A stretch of 33,419 bases of DNA from Candidatus Peregrinibacteria bacterium Gr01-1014_25. GTDB lineage: Bacteria; Patescibacteriota; Gracilibacteria; Peribacterales; Peribacteraceae. Made by a program: the position numbers and the translations under genes. How positions within the stretch are numbered: position 1 is the first letter of the stretch; the number at the start of each line of letters is the position of its first letter. The notes below the pieces were generated by a model. The model searched no databases. It was not told the DNA's origin and saw only the letters and a list, made by a program, of their open reading frames with translations. Shown in pieces: positions 22,675-33,419 of this stretch. The stretch covers positions 1-33,419 of the forward strand of contig VMFU01000009.1 in NCBI GenBank assembly GCA_007376205.1, in the 5' to 3' direction.

Positions 22675-22703
22675 TGGACGCGGTTGCGCCGCCCTCGTAC
22701 CCT
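22675..22703 (+). promoter_or_regulatory. Possible ftsH promoter, leaderless geometry
   Basis: TGGACG (22675-22680), 17-bp spacer, TACCCT (22698-22703), then 7 nt to ATG 22711. The -10 is weak, but the spacing supports 22711 over the TTG at 22684. Confidence 0.35.
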
Positions 22704-22710
22704 TGCGCCC

Positions 22711-24636
<1,926 letters not shown>

Positions 24637-24700
24637 GTTTGCTACACTCCCCGCACGGTTCGTTTGTGACGATGCCGTCGATTGCTCATTCTGTTTTCCT

Positions 24701-24787
24701 GCCCAGGTGGCGAAATTGGTAGACGCGCCAGCTTGAGGGGCTGGTGGCCGCAAGGCCGTGGAGGTTCGAGTCCTCTCTTGGGCACCA
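24701..24787 (+). tRNA. tRNA-Leu (anticodon GAG), CCA encoded
   Basis: 87 nt. The acceptor stem GCCCAGG (24701-24707) pairs with CTTGGGC ahead of ACCA. The anticodon stem CCAGC/GCTGG encloses loop TTGAGGG with anticodon GAG. A long variable arm (GGCC GCAA GGCC) identifies a class II tRNA, and the T-loop TTCGAGT is standard. The discriminator is A (24784), and CCA is encoded at 24785-24787. It lies 64 bp after ftsH; TGC-TACACT at 24640-24648 is a possible extended -10 about 50 nt upstream. Confidence 0.97.
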
Positions 24788-24809
24788 TTCGACTCGTTTC
24801 CCTCGCTCA

Positions 24810-24837
24810 TGGTCCTCGGCCTTTTGGCCTCGGGCCA
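24810..24837 (+). terminator. Possible weak terminator hairpin after tRNA-Leu
   Basis: 24810-24821 pairs with 24826-24837 around TTTT (10 pairs, including one G-T, with a 2-nt internal mismatch), followed by TCTTTG. The T-run is poor. It could serve the tRNA on this strand or the convergent small gene ending at 24857. Confidence 0.3.
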
Positions 24838-24856
24838 TCTTTGAGTAGACCCTCTC

Positions 24857-25087
24857 TTACTGTCCCTCCTCCGCCCGCTGAATTTCCCCGATGAGCTCCG
24901 CGACGACGTCGGGCACTGTCCCGTTGTCTTCCCTTTCAATCAGGCCTTTCAGATGAATACGGGCATCGGCAACGACCGCTTCCAGTTGTTCCCTGCCAAC
25001 CTCTCTGGTCCGCCGCAGCCGCTGCAACCACCACTCCGCTTCTCCACAGACTCCATAAGAACCCGGAATGTCACCGTAGCGTCGCAT
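24857..25087 (-). CDS. Small protein of unknown function
   Basis: 76 aa from ATG 25087, charged and mostly helical (EQLEAVVADARIHLKGLIER, then VPDVVAELIGEIQRAEEG). The N-terminal part (YGDIPGSYGVCGEAEWWLQR) is aromatic and carries one cysteine. I do not recognise it. ATG 25096 is in frame but overlaps TACGAT, the -10; ATG 25087 follows that element after 7 nt, so it is preferred. Confidence 0.6.
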   Translation of the reverse strand: MRRYGDIPGSYGVCGEAEWWLQRLRRTREVGREQLEAVVADARIHLKGLIEREDNGTVPDVVAELIGEIQRAEEGQ

Positions 25088-25094
25088 CGTCCCC

Positions 25095-25121
25095 ATCGTA
25101 GCACTGCCCTCCGCTTGTCAA
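25095..25121 (-). promoter_or_regulatory. Promoter of the small orphan gene, leaderless geometry
   Basis: Minus strand: consensus TTGACA (25116-25121), a 15-bp spacer, extended TGC plus TACGAT (25095-25100), then 7 nt to ATG 25087. Confidence 0.6.
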
Positions 25122-25180
25122 GAAAGACGCACTATCCGCTTCCCATAGCACATGTGCGGGCATACCATCGGGGGCAATCT

Positions 25181-26293
25181 ATGAGCAGGAAGTTCGTCGA
25201 AGGCCTTCTGGAACGCGCAGACATCCGCACCGACGGCGCGCGACCGTGGGACATGCGCGTGCACGATGAACGCGTGTTCGACCGCATGCTCGCGGACGGC
25301 AACTTGGGGTTGGGTGAGGCGTACATGGACGGCTGGTGGGACTGCGACGACTTGGAGGAATTTTTCGTGCGTCTGATTCGATCCGATGTGCGATCCAACG
25401 TCGGCAGATCGTGGAAAATCGTCTGGTACTACCTGCGCTCGCGATTCCTCAACCTCCAGAACCGGCGCCGCTCGTGGCGGGTGAACTGGGAACACTACGA
25501 CATCGACAACGATCTGTACGCGCAGATGCTCGACCGGCGCATGGTGTACACATGCGCATACTGGAAGGACGCCGATTCCCTCGACGGCGCGCAGGAGGCG
25601 AAGCTCGATCTGATTTGCCGCAAACTCGGACTGCGAAAAGGGCAGCGGCTCCTGGACATCGGTTGCGGCTTCGGCGGCCTCGCGGCGTTCGCGGCGCAGA
25701 GGTACGGCGCGACGGTGACCGGCATCACGCTCTCGAAGGAGCAGCGCGCGGCGGCATTGGAGAAGTGCCGCGGTCTCCCGGTCGAGATCCGCCTGCAGGA
25801 CTACCGTGACCTCGGCGCGGAGCAGTTCGATCACATCGCGTCCGTGGAGATGATCGAAGCCGTCGGGCACAGGAATTTTCGCATGTACATGGAAACCGCC
25901 CATCGCTGCTTGAAAAGCGGCGGGCTCTTCGTACTCCAGGCGATCGGACAGAACGCATCTTCGCGCAGCGGCGATCCCTGGCTTGATCGATACATCTTCC
26001 CCAACGGCATGCTGCCGTCCGTCGCACAGCTCGGGAAGGCGATCGACGGGCTCTTCGTCCTGGAGGACTGGCACAATTTCGGCCAGTACTACGTCAAAAC
26101 CCTGCGCTCGTGGCACAAGAACTTCCTCTCCGCGTGGCCCGTGCTGGCGCAGCGGTACAGCGAGCGCTTCAAGCGCATGTGGGAGTACTACCTCCTCTCC
26201 TGCGCGGGTGCGATGCGCTCGCGCCACATCCAGCTCTGGCAAATCGTCCTAAGCAAAGGCGGTGTCATGGGCGGATACGTCGCGCCGCGTTAG
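25181..26293 (+). CDS. cfa: Cyclopropane-fatty-acyl-phospholipid synthase
   Basis: 370 aa, near the usual 380. The enzyme adds a SAM-derived methylene across double bases of unsaturated phospholipid acyl chains at the membrane. N-terminal GLGEAYMDGWWDCDDLEEFF is the family substrate-side signature; LLDIGCGFGGLAAFAA (about 157-172) is the SAM-binding loop; VTGITLSKEQ, SVEMIEAVGHRNF and FPNGMLPS are all typical, as is the C-terminal WRRYL-like region (MWEYYLLSCAGAMR..HIQLWQIVL). ATG 25181 fits the family; the frame is open upstream but unlike Cfa. It ends overlapping the convergent csaA stop by 4 bp. The enzyme implies unsaturated membrane lipids, made or scavenged. Confidence 0.94.
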   Translation: MSRKFVEGLLERADIRTDGARPWDMRVHDERVFDRMLADGNLGLGEAYMDGWWDCDDLEEFFVRLIRSDVRSNVGRSWKIVWYYLRSRFLNLQNRRRSWRVNWEHYDIDNDLYAQMLDRRMVYTCAYWKDADSLDGAQEAKLDLICRKLGLRKGQRLLDIGCGFGGLAAFAAQRYGATVTGITLSKEQRAAALEKCRGLPVEIRLQDYRDLGAEQFDHIASVEMIEAVGHRNFRMYMETAHRCLKSGGLFVLQAIGQNASSRSGDPWLDRYIFPNGMLPSVAQLGKAIDGLFVLEDWHNFGQYYVKTLRSWHKNFLSAWPVLAQRYSERFKRMWEYYLLSCAGAMRSRHIQLWQIVLSKGGVMGGYVAPR

Positions 26294-26622
26294 TGGAGCT
26301 TGCCACCAACGGCCGCTTCGCGCTCCGGCTGAATCAATACGGTATTGCCATCGGCATTGGGGACGCCGAGTGTCAGAACTTCGGAAAGATGCTTGCCGAT
26401 CTGCCGGGGCGCAAAATTGACCACACCAAGAACAAGGCGGCCGATGAGCTCTGGGCCGGAATAGAGCGGCGTCAGTCTGGCAAGGGACTTTTTTGTTCCG
26501 ACTTCTGCGCCGAAATCAATATTCAGAACATGCGTTGAATATTTGCCTTCTGGAAAAGGTTCAACGGATAGCACGCGACCGACGCGTATGTCGATGGCCT
26601 GAAAATCATCGATTGTTGCCAT
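26290..26622 (-). CDS. csaA: CsaA-like tRNA-binding-domain (OB-fold) protein
   Basis: 110 aa, the full length of CsaA. The family is a dimeric OB-fold related to the C-terminal tRNA-binding domain of MetRS; Bacillus CsaA has been described as an export chaperone. IDIRVGRVLSVEPFPEGKYS, LNIDFG...GTKKSLARLT, LYSGPELIGRLVLGVVNF.P.QIG and SEVLTLGVPNADGN match the family throughout. ATG 26622 lies 6 nt after TATGCT. The gene begins 16 bp after ligA on the same strand, and both have their own -10. Confidence 0.93.
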   Translation of the reverse strand: MATIDDFQAIDIRVGRVLSVEPFPEGKYSTHVLNIDFGAEVGTKKSLARLTPLYSGPELIGRLVLGVVNFAPRQIGKHLSEVLTLGVPNADGNTVLIQPEREAAVGGKLH

Positions 26623-26628
26623 GCCGCA

Positions 26629-26634
26629 AGCATA
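26629..26634 (-). promoter_or_regulatory. -10 element of csaA, leaderless geometry
   Basis: TATGCT on the minus strand, exactly 6 nt before ATG 26622, within the 16-bp gap after the ligA stop. No good -35 is seen. Confidence 0.45.
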
Positions 26635-26638
26635 CTCT

Positions 26639-28807
<2,169 letters not shown>

Positions 28808-28824
28808 TCAGAACGGCAGGGACG

Positions 28825-28935
28825 TCAGTGCTGAACGATCGATGTTGGTGTGTCGATGGATGCCGCCGACGATCGGAAGGGAAAACCGGCGAGCAGTAAC
28901 CCCAAAAGACAGAGGGGCAGCAGGAAACGGTGCAT
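28825..28935 (-). CDS. Very small exported peptide (36 aa)
   Basis: ATG 28935 to TGA 28827-28825. The product begins MHRF, then a Leu-rich hydrophobic core (LLPLCLLGLLLAG), then FRSSAAS and a short polar tail; it looks like a complete signal peptide with a 10-15 residue mature part, and the Cys in the core region could even suit lipid modification. TATACT (28943-28948) lies 7 nt before the ATG with TGTACA 16 bp further, the same leaderless geometry as established genes here, which is the main support. It precedes ligA by 29 bp. It might instead be a 5' leader peptide. Confidence 0.5.
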   Translation of the reverse strand: MHRFLLPLCLLGLLLAGFPFRSSAASIDTPTSIVQH

Positions 28936-28942
28936 GGAGGAC

Positions 28943-28970
28943 AGTATACACAAAGTAGCGGCTTTGTACA
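28943..28970 (-). promoter_or_regulatory. Promoter of the 36-aa peptide
   Basis: Minus strand: TGTACA (28965-28970), 16-bp spacer, TATACT (28943-28948), then 7 nt to ATG 28935. It lies just downstream of the giant surface-protein stop at 28984. Confidence 0.5.
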
Positions 28971-28983
28971 GGGTCATGCCCCG

Positions 28984-31900
28984 TTATTCGGATGCGACGG
29001 ACGATGCCTCCTGCGGTGGGGCCGATGCAACGGATTCTTCCGTGGTGGCGCTCGACTTCGGTGTTGGTTCCGCATCTGGCGACGACGCCGTTTCAACGGA
29101 AGACGCTTCGCTTGATGCCGCTTCCGAGCTGACGGCCGCCTCCGAAGAAGCGCTACTGGAAGCGCTTTCCGGCATGACTACGGATGCTGACGAGACTTCA
29201 GAAGATGAAGCTTCGCTCGATGCCGACGATGTGCTCATCGATTCGCTCAACGTCGCTCCGTCGAGCGACACACTCGACGTCGCTTCGGATGCCGTTGATT
29301 CCGAAGAGGATGTCACGACCTGGCTTGCGTACGACTGCACGACGATTTCGTAGCCCGACGGAATCTTTAGGACGGGCGGTTGCAGATAATCGTTCCACTC
29401 GAACGGCGGCAGACCCGGGACTTCCCACTTGTTCCCTTCATGGTACCGCGCACAACTCAAGGGTTGGCCGGCTTCATCGAGAAGCGTCTGGTTGCGCAGG
29501 CAAGCATCGGCGACGGTATTACCGGTGATCGGAATGCCCTTGTCATCGACGACGAACGGAATGGCGAACGCGTAGGCTGGGTCGGCAGGGTCCTCGCCGG
29601 AGACCGCCGTCTGCGGATCGATGCTGCCAAGGGCGAGCCAGGAGAACGTCACGTCGCGGCCGGCGGGAGCTGCCAGGCGGATGCTGAAACCCGTGAGGGT
29701 TGCTGGCTTCAGGGCGTAGAGCACGGGTTCGCTCGGCGATGCCGTGACGACGGGGAGGGCGATGAAGCCCGTCTGGAAGCGCACGGTGACGGATTCCATC
29801 CCCTGCTTCACGAGAGCGTAACCCGTCTGGCGGCTGGAGACGACGAGCTGCCCTTGGACGGTGACGTCGCCGAGGAACTCGGCGAGCCCGCTTATCGTTA
29901 TCGGCCCCACCACGCGCAACGCGCCGCGCAGGAGGAGGTCCGGCGCATCGATGACGGCCCCGCTGCCCATGAGAATCGACCCCGACCCCATCTGCAGGTT
30001 GCCGTACAGATTCAGCGCCCCATAGACCGTCGCGCCGCCGTTCGCCTGCAGGTGCTGCGCCGCGAAGCGTCCGAGTACTTCGGCGCTGCCATCGACACGG
30101 AACGTCCCCGGCACGAAGAGGTCTTGCACGTGGAACATGCCGTCGACGTGCAGATCGCCGACGACTCGCGCGTCGCTGCCGACGGTGAGCGTTGTCGCCG
30201 TTTCGATAGACTCGGCGCTGATGCCCGCCGCCGCGTGCAGAGATCCACTCAACGTAAGATCTTCCGCGGCACCTCTGTCCGAATCCCTATTCCCGATTCC
30301 CAAACGATCAGCTCCCGTCATCGTCTCCAGCACACTGCGAATTTTCTCTGACAGGAACGCATCCGTGAGTCGATCGCTCACTTGCGCCGCGATCTGATCG
30401 TCCAAATCGATCTGATCGACCGCTTCCTGGGCTTTCAGGCGCATCTCGTCGTCGATCTCCATGGCCGCGATCGCATCGGCAACATGCTGCTCCAGGGTGG
30501 CGACGGCCGCCGATTCGTTCTGCCGCGCGATGAGAACGTCGATCGTCCCCTCGCCTGTAGTCCAGCCTTCCAGGGCGACGCCCACGGTCGGCTCTCCTGG
30601 CAGCGCACGCCGCGCATATCCGGGCCTGTCCGCTGACGTCAGAGCATCGCCGGGTCGGATCGCCCCGCTGCCGGTCACGATGACCTTCGTCGACAATTGG
30701 CCAAGGAGACCCACGAGGACGGTACCGGGCACTTGCACCCCTTCGGCTCCGGAGAACTTGTTTCCGATGAACGCTGCCTGGGACGGGCTCGACACGATGC
30801 CGACGAGATTCCCGTCGGCCTCGCGATCGCAGCGCCGGACCGTGCTCGGACGCGTCACGTCAATGCAGACCAGTTCCCCTTGCCGCAGGTTGTCGCTGCT
30901 TACATAGAAGTATTCGGCGTAGTCCGCGCCGTTGCTGTTGAACGTACTGTCGGAATACACCGCTCCCGAGCCGTTGACGCGGAAGACCGTGTTCTCGTCA
31001 TGACCGACGTCGGTGACAATCTTGAGCATATCTTGTGCGCCGTTCGTTTCCTCGGAATCGAGGATGAGCAGGGAACGATTCTCGGTATCGGCAGCAGTGA
31101 GGACGACTTGCTTGTCCGCTTTGAGGTGTTCGATGGTCGATCCCGATCCTGCGACCAGGTCGAGTCCGCCCGCGGTCCCCAGCATGAAGTTTTTGATGAA
31201 GGCATTCACTTTGCCCACGCCGGAGCCATCGAAGCCCTCGTACGCCTGACCGATGATCGGATCGCCGCGGCGGGCTTTCATCGCGGCACCGGAGAGCGAC
31301 GACGGGGCAAGGAAATCACCGGGAGCGATCGCACCGTTCTCCGTGGTGACGTGCACAGGAACCCGTCCTGCGAGCGCAACGGGCACGGGGTATCCTTCGG
31401 ACGCTCCGCCACCCATGACGATATTCGGCGCAGACGAGACGATGCCGATGACGCGATCATCGCCCAGACCCTCGCTCTTGCGAATGCCGAAGGGCAACGA
31501 TGGATCGATGGCGACGATGTCGCCCGCTTCGAGCAAGCGATCGCGCGTGTAGTAGATTTCCGCAAGGTCGGCCGCTCCCGTGAGTTTGGCGTAGCGCAAA
31601 ATGGAGTTTTTGCGGACGATGTGCGTCGTGGCCGCCGTTGCCGTGCTCTGTGCCCATCTGAAGACGAAATTCGCGGCGGTCGACGACGTCTGGAGTACGC
31701 CCGTCACTCGGGTGTACCCCATGTATCCAGGGTTGCCGATGCCCAACTGATCCGCAAAGCATGTTTCGGTTGCAGGGGCGATAACGTAGCAATCGCTAAA
31801 TGCCGTTCCCGTCCCCGTGGTCTGTTCCACATACAGCCTGGTAGAGGCATTCGTGGGAATGGAGAAGCCAATGCGGATCGGTCCGCCGGCATCGGTCCCC

Positions 31901-33048
31901 GTGTCCCATCGAATGTACATTTCGATGACGTAAGCCGTGTTTGCCGAGGCGGCGAAGAGCAGTGCATCGTCATCCTGGAGCGCCGCGGAGTTCGTCACGC
32001 TTTCGTCAGCATTCTTCTCCACGGTGACCGGGCCGATCTGGTCGCACAGGAACCGTTCCGTCGTGTCGTCCCACTGGAGCGCGAAACCGGCGGTGTCGCA
32101 ATCGGTGAGACCCGCACCCGTCATCGAGGACGTAAAGAGCTTGTTGCCCGACATCGTCCCCTCGACGACAAGATTACCCGACGAGGCCAACGTTTTCTGC
32201 GCCCTGATGACAGCGCCGGAGATGGCGTTGAGGACGTTGAGTCCGAGGGTGTTGGGATTGCCGCCGGTGACGTTGATCGTCAGTGCTCCCGTCATCGTGT
32301 CGCCGGAGGTGTTGACGTAGCGGGAGTCTCCCAGCCGCAGTACGCCACCGGAGAAGGTGATAGTACCGACTTCGGGTGCACCTCCACCCGAATTTTGGTC
32401 CGTTCCACAGGAGAAGCGACCGGTCGAGGCGTCCCAGAGGAGCTTGCTCGTCGCGGCAGTGTCGCAGTCCGTAAGCCCTGCGCCGTTGAGGGAGGTGGCG
32501 ACGTAGAGGGAGGCGCCGGAGGCGGCACCCTCCCAGACGAGTGTGCCGGACGAGGCGAGGGTTTTCTGCGCCCTGATGACGGCGCCGGAGATGGCGTTGA
32601 GGACGTTGAGTCCGAGGGTGTTGGGATTGCCGCCGGTGACGTTGATCGTCAGTGCTCCCGTCATTGTGTCGCCGGAGGTGTTCACGTAGCGGGAGTCGCC
32701 GAGACGGAGAACACCGCCGGAGAACGACGACGTTCCAACCTCGGGCGAACCCGCGCTGTTCTGATCGGTGCCGCAGGAGAATCTTCCCAAGGTAGCGTCC
32801 CAGAGAAGCTTGGATGTGCCAGCGACATCACAGTCCGTGAGACCGACGCCGTTGAGAGAGGTTGCAACATACAAACTTGCGCCAGAGGCTGCGCCCTCCC
32901 AGACGAGCGTTCCCGAAGACGTCAGGACATCTTGCGCGCGGAGGAGGTACCGACTTCGGGAGCGTTTGTCGTATCGGTATCGGTGCCGCAGGAGAATCTT
33001 CCCAAGGTAGCGTCCCAGAGAAGCTTGGATGTGGTTGCGGCATCGCAA
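28984..33048 (-). CDS. Giant repetitive surface protein (main open segment)
   Basis: An open frame of more than 1300 codons and clearly the C-terminal bulk of a larger gene. It starts with 123-residue tandem repeats (GASLYVATSLNG, GLTDCD, KLLWD, GRFSCGTDQN, GGVLRLGDSRYVNTSGD, MTGALTINV). Next comes a region with two copies of an A-E-(I/Y)-(Y/F)-Y...GD/GE-(I/L)-V.ID...GIVSS module, similar to surface/tail autoprocessing domains. Then beta-solenoid-like strands (VQDLFVPGTFRVDGSAEVLG, LHLYGNLQMGSGSIL type), a folded domain with Trp near its end, and a final Ser/Ala/Glu-rich low-complexity tail. The codons between about 32945 and 33048 are out of the gene's true frame: upstream coding sequence lies in another frame (next entry), so the annotated ATG at 33048 is not the real start. 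Probably exported, adhesin or fibre-like; no anchor seen. Confidence 0.75.
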   Translation of the reverse strand: MRCRNHIQASLGRYLGKILLRHRYRYDKRSRSRYLLRAQDVLTSSGTLVWEGAASGASLYVATSLNGVGLTDCDVAGTSKLLWDATLGRFSCGTDQNSAGSPEVGTSSFSGGVLRLGDSRYVNTSGDTMTGALTINVTGGNPNTLGLNVLNAISGAVIRAQKTLASSGTLVWEGAASGASLYVATSLNGAGLTDCDTAATSKLLWDASTGRFSCGTDQNSGGGAPEVGTITFSGGVLRLGDSRYVNTSGDTMTGALTINVTGGNPNTLGLNVLNAISGAVIRAQKTLASSGNLVVEGTMSGNKLFTSSMTGAGLTDCDTAGFALQWDDTTERFLCDQIGPVTVEKNADESVTNSAALQDDDALLFAASANTAYVIEMYIRWDTGTDAGGPIRIGFSIPTNASTRLYVEQTTGTGTAFSDCYVIAPATETCFADQLGIGNPGYMGYTRVTGVLQTSSTAANFVFRWAQSTATAATTHIVRKNSILRYAKLTGAADLAEIYYTRDRLLEAGDIVAIDPSLPFGIRKSEGLGDDRVIGIVSSAPNIVMGGGASEGYPVPVALAGRVPVHVTTENGAIAPGDFLAPSSLSGAAMKARRGDPIIGQAYEGFDGSGVGKVNAFIKNFMLGTAGGLDLVAGSGSTIEHLKADKQVVLTAADTENRSLLILDSEETNGAQDMLKIVTDVGHDENTVFRVNGSGAVYSDSTFNSNGADYAEYFYVSSDNLRQGELVCIDVTRPSTVRRCDREADGNLVGIVSSPSQAAFIGNKFSGAEGVQVPGTVLVGLLGQLSTKVIVTGSGAIRPGDALTSADRPGYARRALPGEPTVGVALEGWTTGEGTIDVLIARQNESAAVATLEQHVADAIAAMEIDDEMRLKAQEAVDQIDLDDQIAAQVSDRLTDAFLSEKIRSVLETMTGADRLGIGNRDSDRGAAEDLTLSGSLHAAAGISAESIETATTLTVGSDARVVGDLHVDGMFHVQDLFVPGTFRVDGSAEVLGRFAAQHLQANGGATVYGALNLYGNLQMGSGSILMGSGAVIDAPDLLLRGALRVVGPITISGLAEFLGDVTVQGQLVVSSRQTGYALVKQGMESVTVRFQTGFIALPVVTASPSEPVLYALKPATLTGFSIRLAAPAGRDVTFSWLALGSIDPQTAVSGEDPADPAYAFAIPFVVDDKGIPITGNTVADACLRNQTLLDEAGQPLSCARYHEGNKWEVPGLPPFEWNDYLQPPVLKIPSGYEIVVQSYASQVVTSSSESTASEATSSVSLDGATLSESMSTSSASSEASSSEVSSASVVMPESASSSASSEAAVSSEAASSEASSVETASSPDAEPTPKSSATTEESVASAPPQEASSVASE
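32192..32929 (-). repeat. Tandem 369-bp repeat units inside the surface-protein gene
   Basis: The same landmark occurs at 32192 and 32561, a period of 369 bp (123 codons). About 80 bp inside the unit (from roughly 32214 and 32583) appear identical, while flanking parts differ, suggesting recent duplication or gene conversion. Shorter near-identical blocks recur around 32772-32820 and 32988-33036. Confidence 0.8.
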
Positions 33049-33419
33049 TCGGTGAGACCGGCACCTTGGACTGAAGTAGCAACGTAGAGGGAGGCGCCAC
33101 TCATGGCACCCTCGACGACGAGGGTTCCCGAGGAGGCGAGGGTGGTGCGGGCTTGGACGAGGGATCCCGAGACGGTCTGGAATTCGAGGAGAGTGCCGCT
33201 GATGGTCGAGGAGAGGGAGAAGGCGGTAGCAGTGAGGGTAAGGCCTTGGGCGGCGGTGTAGGTGGTGTCACTGTCACTGCCGCAGGAGAAACGACCTGTT
33301 GTAGCGTCCCAGGCGAGGGTCGAGGTGGCGGCATCACAATCGGTAAGACCTGCACCGTTAATGCTCGTACCGACGTAGAGAGATGCGCCACTTGCGGCGC
33401 CCTCCCAGACGAGCGTTCC
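32922..33419 (-). pseudogene. Upstream part of the giant surface protein, frame-shifted and cut by the right edge
   Basis: In this frame the sequence is open to the right edge and encodes more of the same repeat: GTLVWEGAASGASLY, GLTDCDAATSTLAWD, GRFSCGSDSD, then VVEGAMSGASLYVATSVQG and GRFSCGTDTD, ending at EVGTSS followed by ARKMS and a stop. The homologous repeat should continue FSGGVLRLG...; instead the DNA jumps at about 32935-32945 to the RAQ..L.SSGTLVWEG part, one frame off. About 50 residues of the repeat are missing at this join. Either the gene is truly broken or phase-variable here, or near-identical repeats were mis-assembled. Confidence 0.65.

Noticed and set aside
32192-33070. 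CRISPR array
   Set aside because: The repeats are long (369 bp), in frame and coding; there are no short repeats with unique spacers and no cas genes.
30697-33087. 796-codon plus-strand frame opposite the giant surface gene
   Set aside because: Shadow of a repetitive gene; the minus strand carries coherent repeats and the C-terminal domain.

Overview
This is a GC-rich, densely packed bacterial window of about 33 kb. It carries housekeeping genes (proS, queA, ogt, polX, pilT, ftsH, a tRNA-Leu, cfa, csaA, ligA) between large exported, cysteine-rich or repetitive proteins that I cannot assign to a pathway. The CGDG..GEeCDDGN-type repeats, the many small orphan proteins, a ProRS without an editing domain and the near absence of Shine-Dalgarno leaders suggest a Patescibacteria/CPR genome, perhaps Peregrinibacteria/Peribacteria. 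That placement is inference; there is no rRNA here to test it. TGA is used as a stop.

Layout. 1-345: non-coding DNA that folds on paper into a large nested four-way junction plus a 13-bp hairpin. 451-1728: proS. 1733-5593: a Tat-exported orphan, divergent from an 877-aa secreted protein built on a duplicated module, then a small membrane protein. 5590-8035 (minus): a CYTH protein, queA, ogt and a small basic protein, with a G-rich 9-nt periodic tract before ogt. 8097-10545: polX/PHP and a degenerate HD-like protein. 10430-13812 (minus): a mucin-like Cys-rich surface protein and a second Tat substrate. 14038-15799: a translationally coupled DNA methyltransferase, putative restriction endonuclease and four-helix membrane protein. 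15806-19228 (minus): a sensor kinase and an aldehyde-dehydrogenase-like protein with a LysRS-like tail; this stretch is partly an AT-rich island. 19304-22154 (minus): pilT, a chorismate-mutase-like helical protein, an HTTM membrane protein and its coupled partner. 22247-24787: a membrane-anchored coiled-coil protein, ftsH and tRNA-Leu(GAG). 24857-28935: a small orphan, cfa, csaA, ligA and a 36-codon secreted peptide. 28984-33419 (minus): a very large repeat surface protein running off the right edge, with a frame break inside one repeat.

The most distinctive regulatory signal is positional. About a dozen genes on both strands have a TAnnnT -10 hexamer ending 6-8 nt before the start codon, several with an extended TGn or a TTG-type -35 at 15-17 bp. 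This is the geometry of leaderless mRNAs, and I used it to choose several starts. The best candidates for something undescribed are the 5' structured RNA, the ALDH/LysRS-tail fusion in the AT-rich island, the chimeric sensor kinase and the three-gene R-M operon with a coupled membrane protein.
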